Notes: generated from the letters alone by a model not told the origin. DNA of 64,000 bases from Ashinkailepas kermadecensis (GCA_034440615.1 JAOTOM010003978.1:1-64000); one strand, 5' to 3'; positions 1 through 11,574 are shown, counted from the stretch's first letter. Numbers and translations are program-made.

Positions 1-780
1 AGCCACTACTTGACACGCTGTTTCTTCTTCATCACCTGCCCGTTTTGCCTCCGGCTCGTTCCGGCGTGCAGTCAGACCAGGTCGCGCCGATCTGCTCCGA
101 CCAGGTCGCGCCGATCTGCCGCGCCGCATTGTCCGCCGCAGATCTGATTCGATCTGGCCCAGTTTTCCGCGCTCTGTCTGATCTGGCGAGGAAACTGCCC
201 GTGCCGGACCGCCTGGCGCACCTCTGCGGCGGACACTCCCCCGCACGACACGATCCGTATCGGCTCGAACCAGTGCACATTCCTGGCCGGATACTCGGCC
301 AGAGCGGCGCTGGTCACAATAGCGACGACCGCCGCGCGCCCTTTTTGCCCGCCAAAAGCCAGCCGGTAAAACGCCACGCCTGGGCCGCTCGCGGAAAATC
401 TGGCGACAGCAAATTCCTCCGGCGCAGCAGAGGCCAGATTTCCCGGTATTGCCGGACGTTGTGCGCGCGTGACATTACGTTGCCAAGAGCGAGCATGTGA
501 CAACCGTGCAGTTTGGAACCACAGATACCCGGAGCCATGGGTGTCACTTTGTATGCGCTAAAGGAGGAAATTGCCCCCAATCATTGATTTGCGCCCCCCC
601 TCAGTCCGACCGAAGCTTAACCATTGAGCCTATGGAGGCGCCCTTTCAACGCGCCATTCACTGCTGCCGGCGGACGGTTCAGCGCTGCCGGCGGACGGTC
701 CAGCGCTGCCGGAACTTTGGGAAATATGAACGCCTCCCATATATCTCGCACTCGCATCGGCGTGTGTCAAAGAACACGGG
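1..780. other. GC-rich unassigned stretch
   Basis: No gene is recognised here. Overlapping open frames exist on both strands (about 150 codons on + from 45, about 143 on - from 503), as expected of GC-rich DNA. None shows a family motif. Two short direct duplications are visible: a 23-base element repeated near 76-120, and one with the core GCCGGCGGACGG repeated near 667-700. The minus frame between about 200 and 400 reads like ordinary protein and could be an exon of a gene lying to the left, but nothing decides it. Confidence 0.3.
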
Positions 781-976
781 TGAGGTGACCTCGTGAGGTG
801 ACCTCGTGAGGTGACCTCATGAGGTGACCTGGTGAGGCGACCTGGTGAGGTGACCTAGTGAGGTGACCTCATGAGGTGACGTGGTGAGGTGACCTCGTGA
901 GGTGACCTCGTGAGGTGACCTGGTGAGGCGACCTGGTGAGGCGACCTGGTGAGGTGACCTAGTGAGGTGACCTGGT
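781..976. repeat. 13-bp minisatellite
   Basis: About 15 tandem copies of a 13-bp unit with the core GTGAGGTGACCTC. Copies differ mainly at the base after ACCT. No gene is associated. Confidence 0.9.
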
Positions 977-1086
977 GAGTTGAATTCTTATTTCTCGATC
1001 GGGTAACGCACAAAAATGGAAGCAAGTGCGTTATTTAACTCACAAATTAAATAGCGCGGATTGAGCATAGAGCTGAGCTGATGTGG

Positions 1087-1440
1087 TACAGATAGGCATG
1101 CACTACACAGGTGGATAGGCATGCGGACACAGGTGGATAGGCAGACAGGTGGATAGGCAGACACAGGTGGATCCATCAGCATGGTCCAAATAGGTGGGTC
1201 CAACCACCTGCCCCAGATAGGTGCAGAAGTGGGCCCAGTCGCCCGTTCCAGATAGGTGCACAGGTGGGTCTTGCCACATGGTCCAGGTAAGCACACAGAT
1301 GGATCCAGCCCTTAGTCCAGGTAGGTGCTGCCATGCCATCCACCTGCACACAGGTGGATGCAGCCGCCTGGTCCAGATAGGTGCTCAGGTGGGTCCAGCT
1401 ACATGGTCCAGATAGGTGCATAGGTGGGTCAAGCCGCCTG
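1087..1440. repeat. Degenerate ~35-bp minisatellite
   Basis: Tandem, diverged copies of a roughly 35-bp unit containing CCAGATAGGTGCACAGGTGG. The left end shades into shorter AGGTGGATAGGCA-type units. Many copies contain CAGGTG, an E-box sequence, but this follows from the unit and is not evidence of regulation. Confidence 0.8.
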
Positions 1441-2160
1441 ATTCAAGCCTGTTTGAAAGAAACTGCAAGCGACTGAGAATGTTATATTTTTATGTTTTAA
1501 CGAACAGAACATATTGTAGCAGATCAGGCTTTGATAAGCAGATCAGGCTTTGATAAGCAGATCAAAGCAAAATTGTCATCGCATAATGTTCTTTGATTCT
1601 TCGCAAGTTCCCAATGTTTCGCAACCTGTGGTTGGATGAGAAGGCCACACCCCGAATTCTTTCCACGTGAAGTTGCTGGAGGATGTGAATACTGTATGCA
1701 TACTATGACCGGATATGGATATAGTTTCCATGACCTACTCAATTTGGAAGTGAAATGTTAAAGTTTGCGAATGGGTATTCTCCGATAATTGCCTTAGTTG
1801 GAAATATTATTTGGATCTCTCTCCTCACTCTGCAGAAATTCCGTGGGGTACTCTGCTAAACATGAACCATTCGGGGCAGCGGGTCGCTTAAACATAGCAG
1901 CGCGCCAAGAGAGCTGGTTTCGGGACTCGAGCATAAGAATACTACTCACGCCTAATGCACCAACCGCACTTGAGAAAACGGAAGCGGCCTGCAATATCTC
2001 TATTCAACATCTATGAGCACAGGTCACAACCCCATACCTTATATGAGCATAGGATTGTCAATTGCATTGCAAGCTTCTGAGGCCTCGCACGAGGATTCCC
2101 GCCTGCCCCGCTGGGTCTCCCCACGTGCCTCGCTGGACGAGCACAGATCGAGCACGTTCG
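1441..2160. other. No gene seen upstream of the innexin
   Basis: A mixed-composition stretch with short open frames only and a small TTTGATAAGCAGATCAGGC duplication near 1524-1560. It presumably holds the innexin's distal 5' flank or an untranslated first exon. I see no core promoter I can defend. Confidence 0.4.
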
Positions 2161-2178
2161 CAAAAGCGGAGCCGTCTG

Positions 2179-2220
2179 CGCCGCCGTCACTTCCGGCCGG
2201 TGTCGGAAGTGACGGCGGCG
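2179..2220. promoter_or_regulatory. Perfect palindrome with back-to-back ETS-type sites
   Basis: A 17-bp perfect inverted repeat (2179-2195 and 2204-2220) around an 8-base centre. Each arm contains CACTTCCG / CGGAAGTGACGG, which fits the known ETS-family core (CCGGAAGTG) joined to a half CRE (TGACG). It lies about 225 bp upstream of the innexin start codon, so a promoter or first-exon role is plausible. A diverged copy of the same element lies near 13503-13600, so it may instead be a dispersed repeat. What is seen: the palindrome and the motif. What is inferred: regulation. Confidence 0.5.
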
Positions 2221-2445
2221 GACGTGGCTGTGATAGCAGCAGCTCGTTCTCGATGCGTCATGTTCGGACCCAGTCGTCGCCAGTCGTCCCGTCTGGAACC
2301 GCCCGACGGGTCATTCAGCGGGCTGACCTCGTGGTGATCTGGGCGACCGTCTCTCATCGCTTCACGTGTCCCCACCAGTCGGCTGGAAACCACTCCAGCC
2401 AGACAGTAGACGCTCGGCAGGGCCCCACGGCGTCGAACCGCAAAG

Positions 2446-3516
2446 ATGTTCGACATATTCGGCTCGGTGAAGAGCCTGCTGAAGATCAACGACATCAGCG
2501 TGGACAACAACGTGTTCCGCCTGCACTACAAAGTCACGGGCGTGATGCTGGTCATCTTCTCGCTTCTGGTGACGTCGCACCAGTACATCGGCGACCCGAT
2601 CCAGTGCCTCTCCAACTCCAACATCCCGGACAACGTGATCGACACGTACTGCTGGATCCACTCGACGTTCACGGTGCCGCAGGCGGTGAAGCACCACCGC
2701 AGCTACACGCCGTACGCCGGCGTCGGCACCAGGCAGCGCGGCGACGACATCAAGCATCACGCCTACTACCAGTGGGTGTGCTTCGTGCTCTTCTTCCAGG
2801 CGCTGCTCTTCTACGCGCCGCACTTCCTGTGGAGGAGCTGGGAAGCCGGCAAGTGCAGGATGCTGGTCATGGAGCTGAACTGTCCGATTGTTGACGAGCA
2901 AGCGCGCTGCGACAGGAAGAAGCTGCTCGTCGAGTACCTTCGCTCCAACATGCACAACCACAACATGTACGCCATCAAGTTCTACTTCTGCGAGGTGCTC
3001 AACTTTGTCAACGCCTTGGGCCAGATATTCTTCGTCAACTATTTCCTCGACTACGAATTCACCACATACGGTCTGCGGGTGCTGGACTTCGCGCAGGACC
3101 ACCCGGAGGCGCGCGTCGACCCGATGTCGCTCGTGTTCCCCAAGGTGACCAAGTGCTCGTTCGAGAACTTCGGCTTTTCGGGCACCGTGCAGAACATCGA
3201 CGCGCTCTGCGTGCTGCCGCTGAACATCGTCAACGAGAAGATCTACGTGATCCTGTGGTTCTGGCTGGTGGTGCTGAGCGCCATCAGCGGACTGGGGCTC
3301 ATCTACCGCGTGTGCGTCATAGCCCTGCCGCAGCTGCGAGCCGTCCTGTTGAGAGCGCGCGCCAGCCTCTGTCCCGCCCAGGAGGTGATCGCCATCAGCA
3401 GGCGGCTCTGGCTGGGCGACTGGTTCGTACTCTACCAACTCGGCAAGAACATGGACCCGCTCATCTTCAGGGAGGTGGTGGCCGACCTGTCTCGGTCCCT
3501 CAGCACGCACGCCTGA
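2446..3516 (+). CDS. inx2: Innexin, inx2-like gap junction protein
   Basis: A 356-residue innexin encoded by one uninterrupted exon. Innexins assemble in the plasma membrane into invertebrate gap junctions and hemichannels. Visible features: a family-typical start (MFDIFGSVKSLLKI), TM1 about 29-49, extracellular loop 1 with Cys54 and Cys69, the signature YYQWV at 107-111 leading into TM2 (109-130), TM3 about 179-201, loop 2 with Cys237 and Cys255, TM4 about 266-289, and a C-terminal tail with GDWFVLYQLGKNMDPLI at 324-340. Two cysteines per loop are what the family needs. Length matches insect inx2 (about 360). The start is chosen because the N-terminus is conserved and forms part of the pore. 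The frame is intact and codons are strongly G/C-ending. Assignment to inx2 rather than another paralogue rests on the N- and C-terminal motifs and is inferred. An upstream untranslated exon is possible. Confidence 0.95.
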   Translation: MFDIFGSVKSLLKINDISVDNNVFRLHYKVTGVMLVIFSLLVTSHQYIGDPIQCLSNSNIPDNVIDTYCWIHSTFTVPQAVKHHRSYTPYAGVGTRQRGDDIKHHAYYQWVCFVLFFQALLFYAPHFLWRSWEAGKCRMLVMELNCPIVDEQARCDRKKLLVEYLRSNMHNHNMYAIKFYFCEVLNFVNALGQIFFVNYFLDYEFTTYGLRVLDFAQDHPEARVDPMSLVFPKVTKCSFENFGFSGTVQNIDALCVLPLNIVNEKIYVILWFWLVVLSAISGLGLIYRVCVIALPQLRAVLLRARASLCPAQEVIAISRRLWLGDWFVLYQLGKNMDPLIFREVVADLSRSLSTHA

Positions 3517-3529
3517 TGTTCAGGCGGTG

Positions 3530-3660
3530 GCGTGTGTGTGTCGTGGTGTCGTGGTGCGGAGTGGTGTCACGTGGTGTGGTGTGGTGTCGCGTGGTGCGGT
3601 GTGGTGTCACGTGGTGCGGTGTGGTGTCACGTGGTGCGGTGTGGTGTCACGTGGTGCAAT
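3530..3660. repeat. ~20-bp minisatellite in the innexin 3' UTR
   Basis: About six tandem copies of a 20-bp unit with the core GTGGTGTCACGTGGTGCGGT begin 14 bases after the innexin stop codon. They would be transcribed in its 3' UTR. Confidence 0.85.
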
Positions 3661-3800
3661 TTGTGTCACCCATTGATTGGCTCGTGTCAACAACGAGAGC
3701 GACATTTGAACCAGTTTACCGTCTCGTTCTTCAGAAAAAGAGTGCAGGTGGGCAGATCGACCTGACCCAATTCAACCCGAACATGACGTTTTAAAACCGC

Positions 3801-3806
3801 AATAAA
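3801..3806 (+). terminator. Poly(A) signal of the innexin gene
   Basis: AATAAA lies 285 bp after the innexin stop codon, followed by a T-rich stretch with TTGTATT. It is the first canonical signal downstream, so the mRNA most likely ends near 3820-3840. Confidence 0.7.
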
Positions 3807-3844
3807 CATTTATGTTGCAACACCTACAACTTCTTGTATTCACT

Positions 3845-4900
3845 CAGAACACTAGACCTCCTTGCGAAACTTCATAGCAAATATGCGGTGGAATTTCGCT
3901 ATGCGTGTAGCTAAGTAAAGCCTCGTCGCCAACGGCAGCAATGGCTGCGGGATGAGCGCGTCCGTGGCGCCATCCAAGCCGGACTTCCGTTGTGGGTCTA
4001 TCCGCGCCTATCCTACCCAGACCTGACCCAGCCATGGACTGGATTGCACTGGATCGATCAGCGGTGGTCTGTGTCTGGTCACAATCCGGATCCATTTCAG
4101 CAATTAATTAGAGGAAGAAACATATGTTCTCCATCAGGAGATTGGTTCTCTCCCGAGCGGTAGAGTTTCCACCACGCCGGCAGTGAGAAGGTCCGAGGGG
4201 GAAGTCATCTTCCGACTTTCTGTTTTTTTTTTAGAGGGTCGGATACTTGATTTTGTCAACTATTTTGACTTTAAATAGAAAACCCTTCATTCAGCGTTCC
4301 CCCGTATCTACAATATCTGTAATGAACTCTGTAGCAGGGGAAGTTGTGTCGGCGGGAAATTGTTTTGGGGAAGTTGTGGGTGGCACTGAAATACTGAATC
4401 CATATAACATCAAGTTGTGCCCCGGGACACATGAAGAATATACCTTCGCCCAGGGCTCAAAAAAGCCTTTCGGTGGTCGCCGACGAGATACAATTCTGGG
4501 AAATTGGTCGCCAATCAGGTACGGGTCAAATGGGGAGGGGGTGGGGTTGGGTGGTGAAAGGGGCGGTTGTCCCTCGGGATTGGATAACATGAAATTTCCA
4601 AAACATGATTTTTCATGATTACCAACTTTTTGTAGATCTGACGGCCTTCCATGCTTTCTTCGATTATTTCATCAGATATAGGTGTCGCTTGGCGCCCTGA
4701 GTAAATTTCTGCGCACCAAAAGGAGTGTTGCCCTTCCCATAGGAACTCCTGAATGTCGTTCGGATAGCAAACTCGCTTGGATAGCAAAGTCGCTCGGAGA
4801 CAGTGGAGGATAAACAAAATTACATCGAAGATAGCGAAGAATGACACAATCCGCAGTTCGGCACATAAAGGTTAAAAATCCCAAGCGATCTTCGACAATC
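3845..4900. other. No gene seen
   Basis: Several open frames of 80-125 codons occur on both strands but none has a recognisable motif, a start context or a splice pattern. A TTTTTTTTT tract near 4223 and G-rich tracts near 4535 interrupt it. Confidence 0.4.
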
Positions 4901-4904
4901 GGAC

Positions 4905-5265
4905 AGCAGTGGCCGCCTCATAGCCGTGGCAGTGGCCGCCTCACAGTTGCGGTAGCGGCTTCCTCACAGCCCTGACAACGGCCACCTGATAGCCAGAGCA
5001 GCGGCCACCTTACACTCATGACAGTGGCCGCCTCACAGTCATGACAGCGTGCGCCTCACAGGTGCGGAAGTGACCGCCTCACAGTCATGACAGCGGCCGC
5101 CCCACAGGTGCGGAAGTGGCCGCCTGACAGTCATGACAGCCATCGTCTCACAGCCGTGGCAGTGGCCGCCTCGCAAACATAATAACGGCCGCTTCACAGC
5201 CGTAGCAGTGGCCACCTCACAGCCGTGGCAGTAGTCGCCTCACAGGTGCGGCAGCGGACGCCTCA
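4905..5265. repeat. ~21-bp minisatellite
   Basis: Around 16 diverged tandem copies of a unit like CAGTGGCCGCCTCACAG alternating with CATGACAG or GTGCGG variants. Variants alternate in pairs in places, suggesting a higher-order unit. Confidence 0.8.
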
Positions 5266-5429
5266 AATAGTCATCACAAGTATCACAAGTAGTTGCTACC
5301 ATTTTGCCACATCTCTACAGACGTAAGATATGCTAAACTCTAAAGGTGCCTCGACGACTTGTAGCGGGAAATTGCAGTTCATTCCATCGCCCCCCCCCCC
5401 TTCCCCAATGCTCGCAAGTATAAAGTTGT

Positions 5430-5924
5430 TCAATTGTTCAAGCAAGGGTTTCTTTGCAGCACTCTTTCTGTGATACAGTCTGCGTGCCACGTCCGGGGCG
5501 TTCCGCGAACGATCAACTGATGTGAGACGTTTTGGTTGTCAGCACGCGATGTGTGCCAAACAGATGTAGATAAGCCACAGATGCACCACCAGTGCCGAGA
5601 CTTGCACTGCGAGCACTGCAGTTTCTTCAGGACGTGGTAAGCGGCGCGGACGGACTCTGGTGGCACGGTGTTGGAAATCAACCCGCTAATATGCAGGCGA
5701 GACGCAGCCGCCAGTATAGCGCCGACGACACTCTCGGTCGGCGAAGCCTGGATGGCGCGCAGGTCACTGACTATGCGGATGTTGTCCATCTTGTACGACA
5801 ACTTCTTGTTGCTGTCCTTGAAGCAGCCGCGCGAATCCATGCTCTTAGTTCGGCTCTTGCAGTGCGGAGCCAGGACCGACGTAAAGTCCGATATCCCACA
5901 TACCTTGATGAGAAATGGGTTCAC
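5430..5924 (-). CDS. Unrecognised open frame, possible exon
   Basis: A 164-codon open frame on the minus strand. Its middle (about residues 30-110) has mixed, protein-like composition with several cysteines, including a CSQC motif, and no repeat structure, unlike most open frames nearby. I do not recognise a family. No convincing splice sites or promoter were found, and it could be chance. It is listed because it is the longest non-repetitive frame between the innexin and 10 kb. Confidence 0.2.
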   Translation of the reverse strand: MNPFLIKVCGISDFTSVLAPHCKSRTKSMDSRGCFKDSNKKLSYKMDNIRIVSDLRAIQASPTESVVGAILAAASRLHISGLISNTVPPESVRAAYHVLKKLQCSQCKSRHWWCICGLSTSVWHTSRADNQNVSHQLIVRGTPRTWHADCITERVLQRNPCLNN

Positions 5925-6239
5925 ACAAAACGCAATGCATGCAGGGAATATAATAATAGGTGATAGTGGGGTTAACTGAGATCAACGCGAATAATACTAA
6001 TTTGAATTAAAATGTTTGGCTGGCCATAATATATCAATATACTGCACCCACAAGCCAAATCTTGCACCCTGGCATCACCCCACTCAGTTGAGCATAGAAG
6101 AATATGCGATCGATAGTAATCAGAAAGGGTGGGGGTACATATACAACCAGATCAGTGACTGCTGGGGTTGGAAAAATTGGCTAATCCTGGATTTGGTGCA
6201 TCCAGAGCATCATCCTCTTGAGGAAATCTTCTTCATTAT

Positions 6240-6420
6240 TCTCAATTGTAGGTCAATAATGGTTCTTGACAATGAACTGCTCCGTGATGTGCTCAAGATT
6301 TACTGGAAAGTACAAGCCGAGATTCTGATGCCATAAGCTGGAATAAAAACATCCTCTCCATATTCAATTACACCCAAAAATTTCCTCTCCACATCCAGGA
6401 TTGCAAAGCACAAATCCAGC
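6240..6420. repeat. Dispersed repeat, copy 1 (copy 2 near 48880-49030)
   Basis: This segment and the one near 48880 share a blockwise alignment, including ATGTGCTCAAGATT, ATCCTCTCC and TTCCTCTCCACATCCAG in the same order. On the minus strand both keep an IEYGED-like peptide open, so the repeat may derive from the coding part of a transposon, not identified. Confidence 0.55.
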
Positions 6421-7019
6421 CTGCTGACTGCTGACATGTTCTCTGTCCAACCAGGGTTGAAAGAATGTTCCTGTACTGGATGTTTGTCATCCACAAAATT
6501 ATCCTCCATGGGGAATTATCTGGAATATATGGGATTATAATATATGGGACCTTTTCACCAAAAGATTTGAGATCTTTGCAAATGGCTGCAAACTTCTTCC
6601 TGTTTGATTGACATGCCCAAGCTAACTTGAAAATACAGAAAGGAGTTAATGGTTCAGAAAGAAAACATTACAATTTTGGAATGGAATGCTAAACATTTTG
6701 CTCTCGAAATGCAACATTAAATAACAAATTCAACCATGTCCAACCCTCCTTGCTTTGAAACTGAAAAATTCCATCAGAATTTTGACACACAGCACCAAAC
6801 TTACATCACATGTACAGATATGCTACAGCTCATGACAGCTTTATTGAAGGGAAATGTATGGAACCAAACTTTCCTGGTTTTAAGTTGTTGCACATGCTGA
6901 AGCAACTTGAGAATACATATTACTCTAGACATATCTAGCATAGTTCCATTAAAAAAAATATGAAATAATGGTACATATCCAGGGATACTTGGCAAAAATT
7001 ATGCTTCAACCAAGCATTT

Positions 7020-7465
7020 CTTTCAAGCATAACTCAACCCATCTTTACTTGTGCCATGATTATACAGTGCACAAGAATTCTGGCGCAATTATTTCAGTTT
7101 GAAGTCCAGTATAACATGCATGTATTCTTTTCACACTGGATTGGGATGCTGGAGTCCCATATCCTAGCCATATCCTGGCCAGAGTGGAAAAATACCATCT
7201 ATTCTATATATATACTATTCAAGATATCTGAATAAGTAACTTGGACACAAATATGCCTGAACAAAGCATATTTTTCAAGCCAAATTCTACACATCTGTGC
7301 ATGTCCTGGAATGATTGTACAGTACACCAAAATTCTGGTGCAATTACTTTATTTGAAATCCAGCATAATATGCATGTATTCTTTTCACACTGGATTTGGA
7401 TGCTGAAGACCCATATCATGGCCAGAGTGGAAAAATACCATCTATCCTGGATATATCCCATTCAA
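7020..7465. repeat. Diverged tandem duplication, ~220-bp unit
   Basis: The block about 7020-7215 is repeated at about 7245-7465. Shared landmarks are TGCATGTATTCTTTTCACAC and CCAGAGTGGAAAAATACCAT. Divergence is roughly a fifth of positions, so it is old. Confidence 0.75.
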
Positions 7466-7874
7466 AGTATCTGGATGATACCTATACAAAGAAAAGTAAC
7501 ATCATTGTGCTGTAATCTGTGTACATATTAGAGTTGCTGTTCTTTTCTTTTAAAAAATAATTGGAAATGGCACAACACATTCTGGCATGGCAAGGTGGAT
7601 GGAAAAGAAAAGCAAAGTAAGCAGACCAAATCAGCACCAGCTCTACATTCCAATGTTCTTCCATATAGGTATCTTATCTAAACCTTCTCCACTTGCTATC
7701 TTAGGAGCTTCAGTAATTTGTAGTTTAGACTGTATACAAGACATGCTAATCAGTAATCACATGATTTTCCTCTGTAAAGCAAAGGTGTTATCAAGGATAT
7801 CTTATGTTAGGATTTCTAATTTAATGAAATACAAAAAGTACAAGTTAATTTTGTCCCCACAAAAGGTGGTACAT

Positions 7875-8710
7875 TTATGATTTGAGGTAATTTTTGAATT
7901 ATTGGACCTTCCTTTTCCAATGGTTTATGAACATGGTTAACATGATGTGACCGCTCATTTCCTTTGCAAATGCTTGCTTTTCAGTTGGCAGGTAGAAGAA
8001 CACTAAAAAGGTGGCCTTCAATTGGGTAATATAGCATACAAATAATGTTCAAAAGCAAAAGAAATAGCATAACCTAACAAAGCTGCCATGAGAAAAGAAA
8101 TATAAAAAATAGAAAGATTTCATACTTATTTCTCAAGATTCATCAATTGAAAAACCTAATCTAACCTAGCCTAACCTGCTTTTAAAGGAAAAATCAACAT
8201 TTTCTTTTGTTAAAAAAAAGGAAAATTGTTATCAATAAAAACACCTAAACTAACCTCATGTAACCAAACCTAACAAAATTATTTGCTTCATGGCAGTAAA
8301 ATATGTGTAAAACCTGTCCTGTGAATACATTAAAGCACAATAATACCCAAACTTTTACACCAGATGTTTTTTTTTAAACTTTCAGAATGACATGACACTT
8401 CAGGACAATATTAGGTAAATCTGCACCTTCAGGTAATTTTTGATTATTGAAATTTCTTTTTCCAATGCAATCTCTATGAAGGTGGTCAACATGATGTGAC
8501 CACTCATTTCCTGTGCATATGCATACTTTTCAGTTAGTAGGCAAAATAACACCAACAAATGGGCTTGGAGTTGGGTAATATAGCATAAAAATAATGTGCA
8601 AAAGAAAGATAAAAATGTAACGTAACACAACATAACCTAACCTAGCCTAGCCTAACCTTCATTGTAAGAAAATACATTCCTTGCAAAAATGAAATTTTCA
8701 ATTTTTCTCA
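7875..8710. repeat. Diverged tandem duplication, ~530-bp unit
   Basis: The block starting near 7885 (AGGTAATTTTTGA, then CATGATGTGACC, TTGGGTAATATAGCAT) recurs from near 8430 with the same landmark order. A partial third echo near 8860-8920 repeats the GCTTCATGG...AAAATGTGTG segment seen near 8285. Confidence 0.7.
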
Positions 8711-8879
8711 AACATTTTCAAATTAAAAAACCTAACATAGCCTACCCTAGCTCAATCTGTTTTTGAAGAAACACTTTTTGTTGAAAAAGGTTAAAAAAGG
8801 AGTGTTTTTAACTTAAAAGAAAAGCTTAACCCAACCAATCCTTACCCTATTGTTTGCTTCATGGAGGTAAAATGTGTGC

Positions 8880-8950
8880 AAAACTTGCCTCATGCATACC
8901 TTAAAGTGCAATTATACCCAATATTGTGAGATCATATTTCTGAACATGAA
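8880..8950. repeat. CCTAA-type motifs and partial echo repeat
   Basis: The end of the AT-rich duplicated block; the sequence TTAAAGTGCAATTATACCCA echoes one near 8330-8350. No gene. Confidence 0.4.
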
Positions 8951-9499
8951 TAAGCAGCAGCAGCTATGTTTACCATTCATTATTTGAACCATGAACCATT
9001 CATTCCTGCTCAAAATGGAATTAAATTATGTTTTGCTTTCTTTTTTGCAGAAAATGTGTGATTTTTCCTTTTTCTGAAGATAGAGCGTTTAACTCTGATA
9101 TACTTCTTTCAAGAAAGAAAAAGACTAGGTTAGAATGAAAGGCTTGACATAACACATGGGATAAAGCATAAAATCACCTAGCAGCAGCAGCTATGTTAGA
9201 TTAGGATTTATTTTACATATTACATTCCTCTTCATTATATATTGCCCAACTATATGTTAACTATCAATATGTTGATATTATCTTCATTACCAACTGAAAA
9301 GTATGCATGCACTTGTGCTGGTAATAGGTAAATAGTTAGGTAGGCAACATGCTACATCATCTTAATCCCATTATGAAACATGTTCTTATAATATTTTTGT
9401 CTTAAAGTTACATATCCAAAGTAAAAAAACAAGCTTACCAATGCTTACACTCTGGACACTGCTACCCATGATCATATCCTTGTACCAGGAAGGTACCTT

Positions 9500-9529
9500 G
9501 GCACCTAGGTAGGTTCCTACCTAGGTGCC
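9500..9529. other. Perfect 14-bp inverted repeat (hairpin)
   Basis: GGCACCTAGGTAGG is followed after two bases by its exact reverse complement. It is flanked by further CCTAGGT/AGGTAGG motifs, so several alternative pairings are possible. It may be an end of a mobile element or a cruciform-forming site. Confidence 0.6.
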
Positions 9530-9544
9530 TAAGTAGGTAGGAGC

Positions 9545-11080
9545 ATCAACATACCTTTCTGTATTATCCTGATCCAATTTGACCTCTGACCTCCAGGAGC
9601 AAACTGGCTCCCTGTATCTTGAGGTCTACGCCTGGATATCTAATTAGGTCAATATGAATCAAGGTAGTCAAGCAATCAATTCACGAAAACGCGACATTAA
9701 TTCACCATCACGATTAGGTACAAGGACCGTAAACAATCAATTTTCGAACAACGACCGAACAAGCCGCCAAGAGTTGCCTGATTTCCAATTCCTCATTTAC
9801 AACTAGATTCCTAGGCGACGACCACATTGGTCGGCGGGTCGGCGTTCCGTCGGCGATTTTGGCGACCACGGTATGCCATTGGTTCAGCATTGTGGTTGTC
9901 AGAAAAGCGCCGTCCTGTGCCGATGGGAGGTTCTAGTATAAATATGATAGGTCAGAGGGATGGGATATTTGGTAGCATTTGCGGTACGCTCATAGTATAC
10001 TTTTGATCTGGAAAAAGATCATTACTGCTAAATGAAAATATCTGATACATCGACTAATTCTATCAATTATAGTTCAAATGTTGACGGACATATCAAATAA
10101 AAAGTCTGGTTTTGGTCGGCACTGCCGCCTGGCGAGTCTGCACCTGGTCGCCGACGCTACCGCCAGGACGGCGCTATTTTTGAGCCCTGCCTTCGCCCAC
10201 GCGGGATGTTGCTCCAACCCTCTACAGCTCTTTTGGTGACCATGGAAAAACTGCACGTGAGCATACCACGGTTCGACATGGCTGATGAGACATCCATTGC
10301 CCATCTCGTGATAAAAAGGAGATTTCTTGTCAGGTTACTGACCGATTATGACATGGGAGAGAACATGTCAGATTGGCTTTTTTCGCACAACTTTCACACA
10401 GCTACTATCGCAGCACATGGCTAGACACCAAGGTCGCGTTCGTCGTAGCCGATTGCCACTATTCTGCTCAGTGGAGTAGGTATAATATGATGTGATAAGT
10501 GTTTTCTGCTTCTTGTTAAGTCATAGAGTGCCCGGGCCTATCATGTAAATTGCATTCCGGTCCTATCATGTCATGTTATGTCAATCGGGTTCCATCGGCT
10601 GTGGGTTCGTTAATTTGTAGAGTACATGCTGCGATACGTTCAATGTCATTTTGTACTTGCTTTTTCTCACATTCAAACTGTCACTGTTAAAAATGACATA
10701 CCGTCGAAATATACAGTTACGTTTGGTCTAATTTATCTCTTTCAGTTATTACGAGCATAAGGTCAACAGCTATATGTAAAGGCAACTTCACCGAACGCCT
10801 TGCCTGTAGATAGAAATGTAGTAATTTGCACATGGTTAGCATCTAATAATAATATTCCAGAATACTATTGTGAACATGTGAAACGGGTGTCTACTACTTT
10901 CGCACAGCGAGCGAGTGAACTCAAAATGTTTCAACTAATGCGACACATTGACCTCAAAGTGACAGAGGAGGTTACCAGCAACCCAAAGTATCCAACTCGG
11001 GCATTACTCGCGTTATCTCGCGACACGCAATAGCCGATCCTTGTTGCCTGCCACTAGCTCTCTCCATTTGCAAATGCTAC
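9545..11080. other. No gene seen
   Basis: Short open frames only. GC-rich blocks near 9820-9930 and 10110-10200 share CGGCG/TGGTCGCC-type words in opposite orientation and may be remnants of one element, but I could not define its ends. Confidence 0.4.
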
Positions 11081-11299
11081 CTGGGAGGGGGTGGGGGTCG
11101 TAGCAAGTACCAACCCTGATGAAGGTGGCGACATGCCGCGCACGGGCGGGGTGAAGTGGGAGCTACGCTACCCCCCCTCCCCCCCTCTACACACGCTCGG
11201 AGTGTCGCGTGGTCCGGCCGCTGACCCTGGTCTGGCGCGTGCAGTGCCAGCCGGGGTGGAACCATGCGCACCCAAGGCGTCCGAGTCCCGCCGCCGCTG

Positions 11300-11480
11300 C
11301 GCTTTGCTGATGGGAAGTCTGTCTGCAGCAGCGGTGGCAGCAGATATTCTGATGGGAAGTCTGTCTGCAGCAGCGGTGGCAGCAGATATTCTGATGGGAA
11401 GTCTGTCTGCACCAGCGGTGGCAGCAGATATTCTGATGGGAAGTCTGTCTGCACCAGCGGTGGCAGCAGATATTCTGCGT
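11300..11480. repeat. 42-bp minisatellite, 4 copies
   Basis: Four nearly identical units beginning TGATGGGAAGTCTGTCTGC; they vary at CAGCAG versus CACCAG. 42 is a multiple of three, so all frames stay open through it; this is not evidence of coding. Confidence 0.9.
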
Positions 11481-11574
11481 CGCGGGTTGCCGGCAAGTCG
11501 ACGCGTTCCACACTGCTTTGTTCTCCGGCCAGTGCTGGAGACCCAGTCATCGGGAAGTACGGCGCACATGGAAA

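Larger units (their letters stand above)
5980..9490. other. AT-rich gene-poor block
   Basis: Base composition drops sharply to AT-rich here, compared with GC-rich flanks. No gene is visible. It is built partly from old duplications (listed separately) and contains runs of CCTAA/CCTAG-type motifs near 8150-8180, 8270 and 8636-8660 that resemble degenerate arthropod telomere repeat. Confidence 0.6.

Noticed and set aside
2362..2445. In-frame N-terminal extension of the innexin
   Set aside because: The conserved innexin N-terminus begins at 2446; upstream sequence has no similarity to it.
2013..3510. Long overlapping frames on both strands across the innexin (293 and 382 codons)
   Set aside because: They are antisense or shifted readings of the GC-rich innexin exon, lacking any motif.
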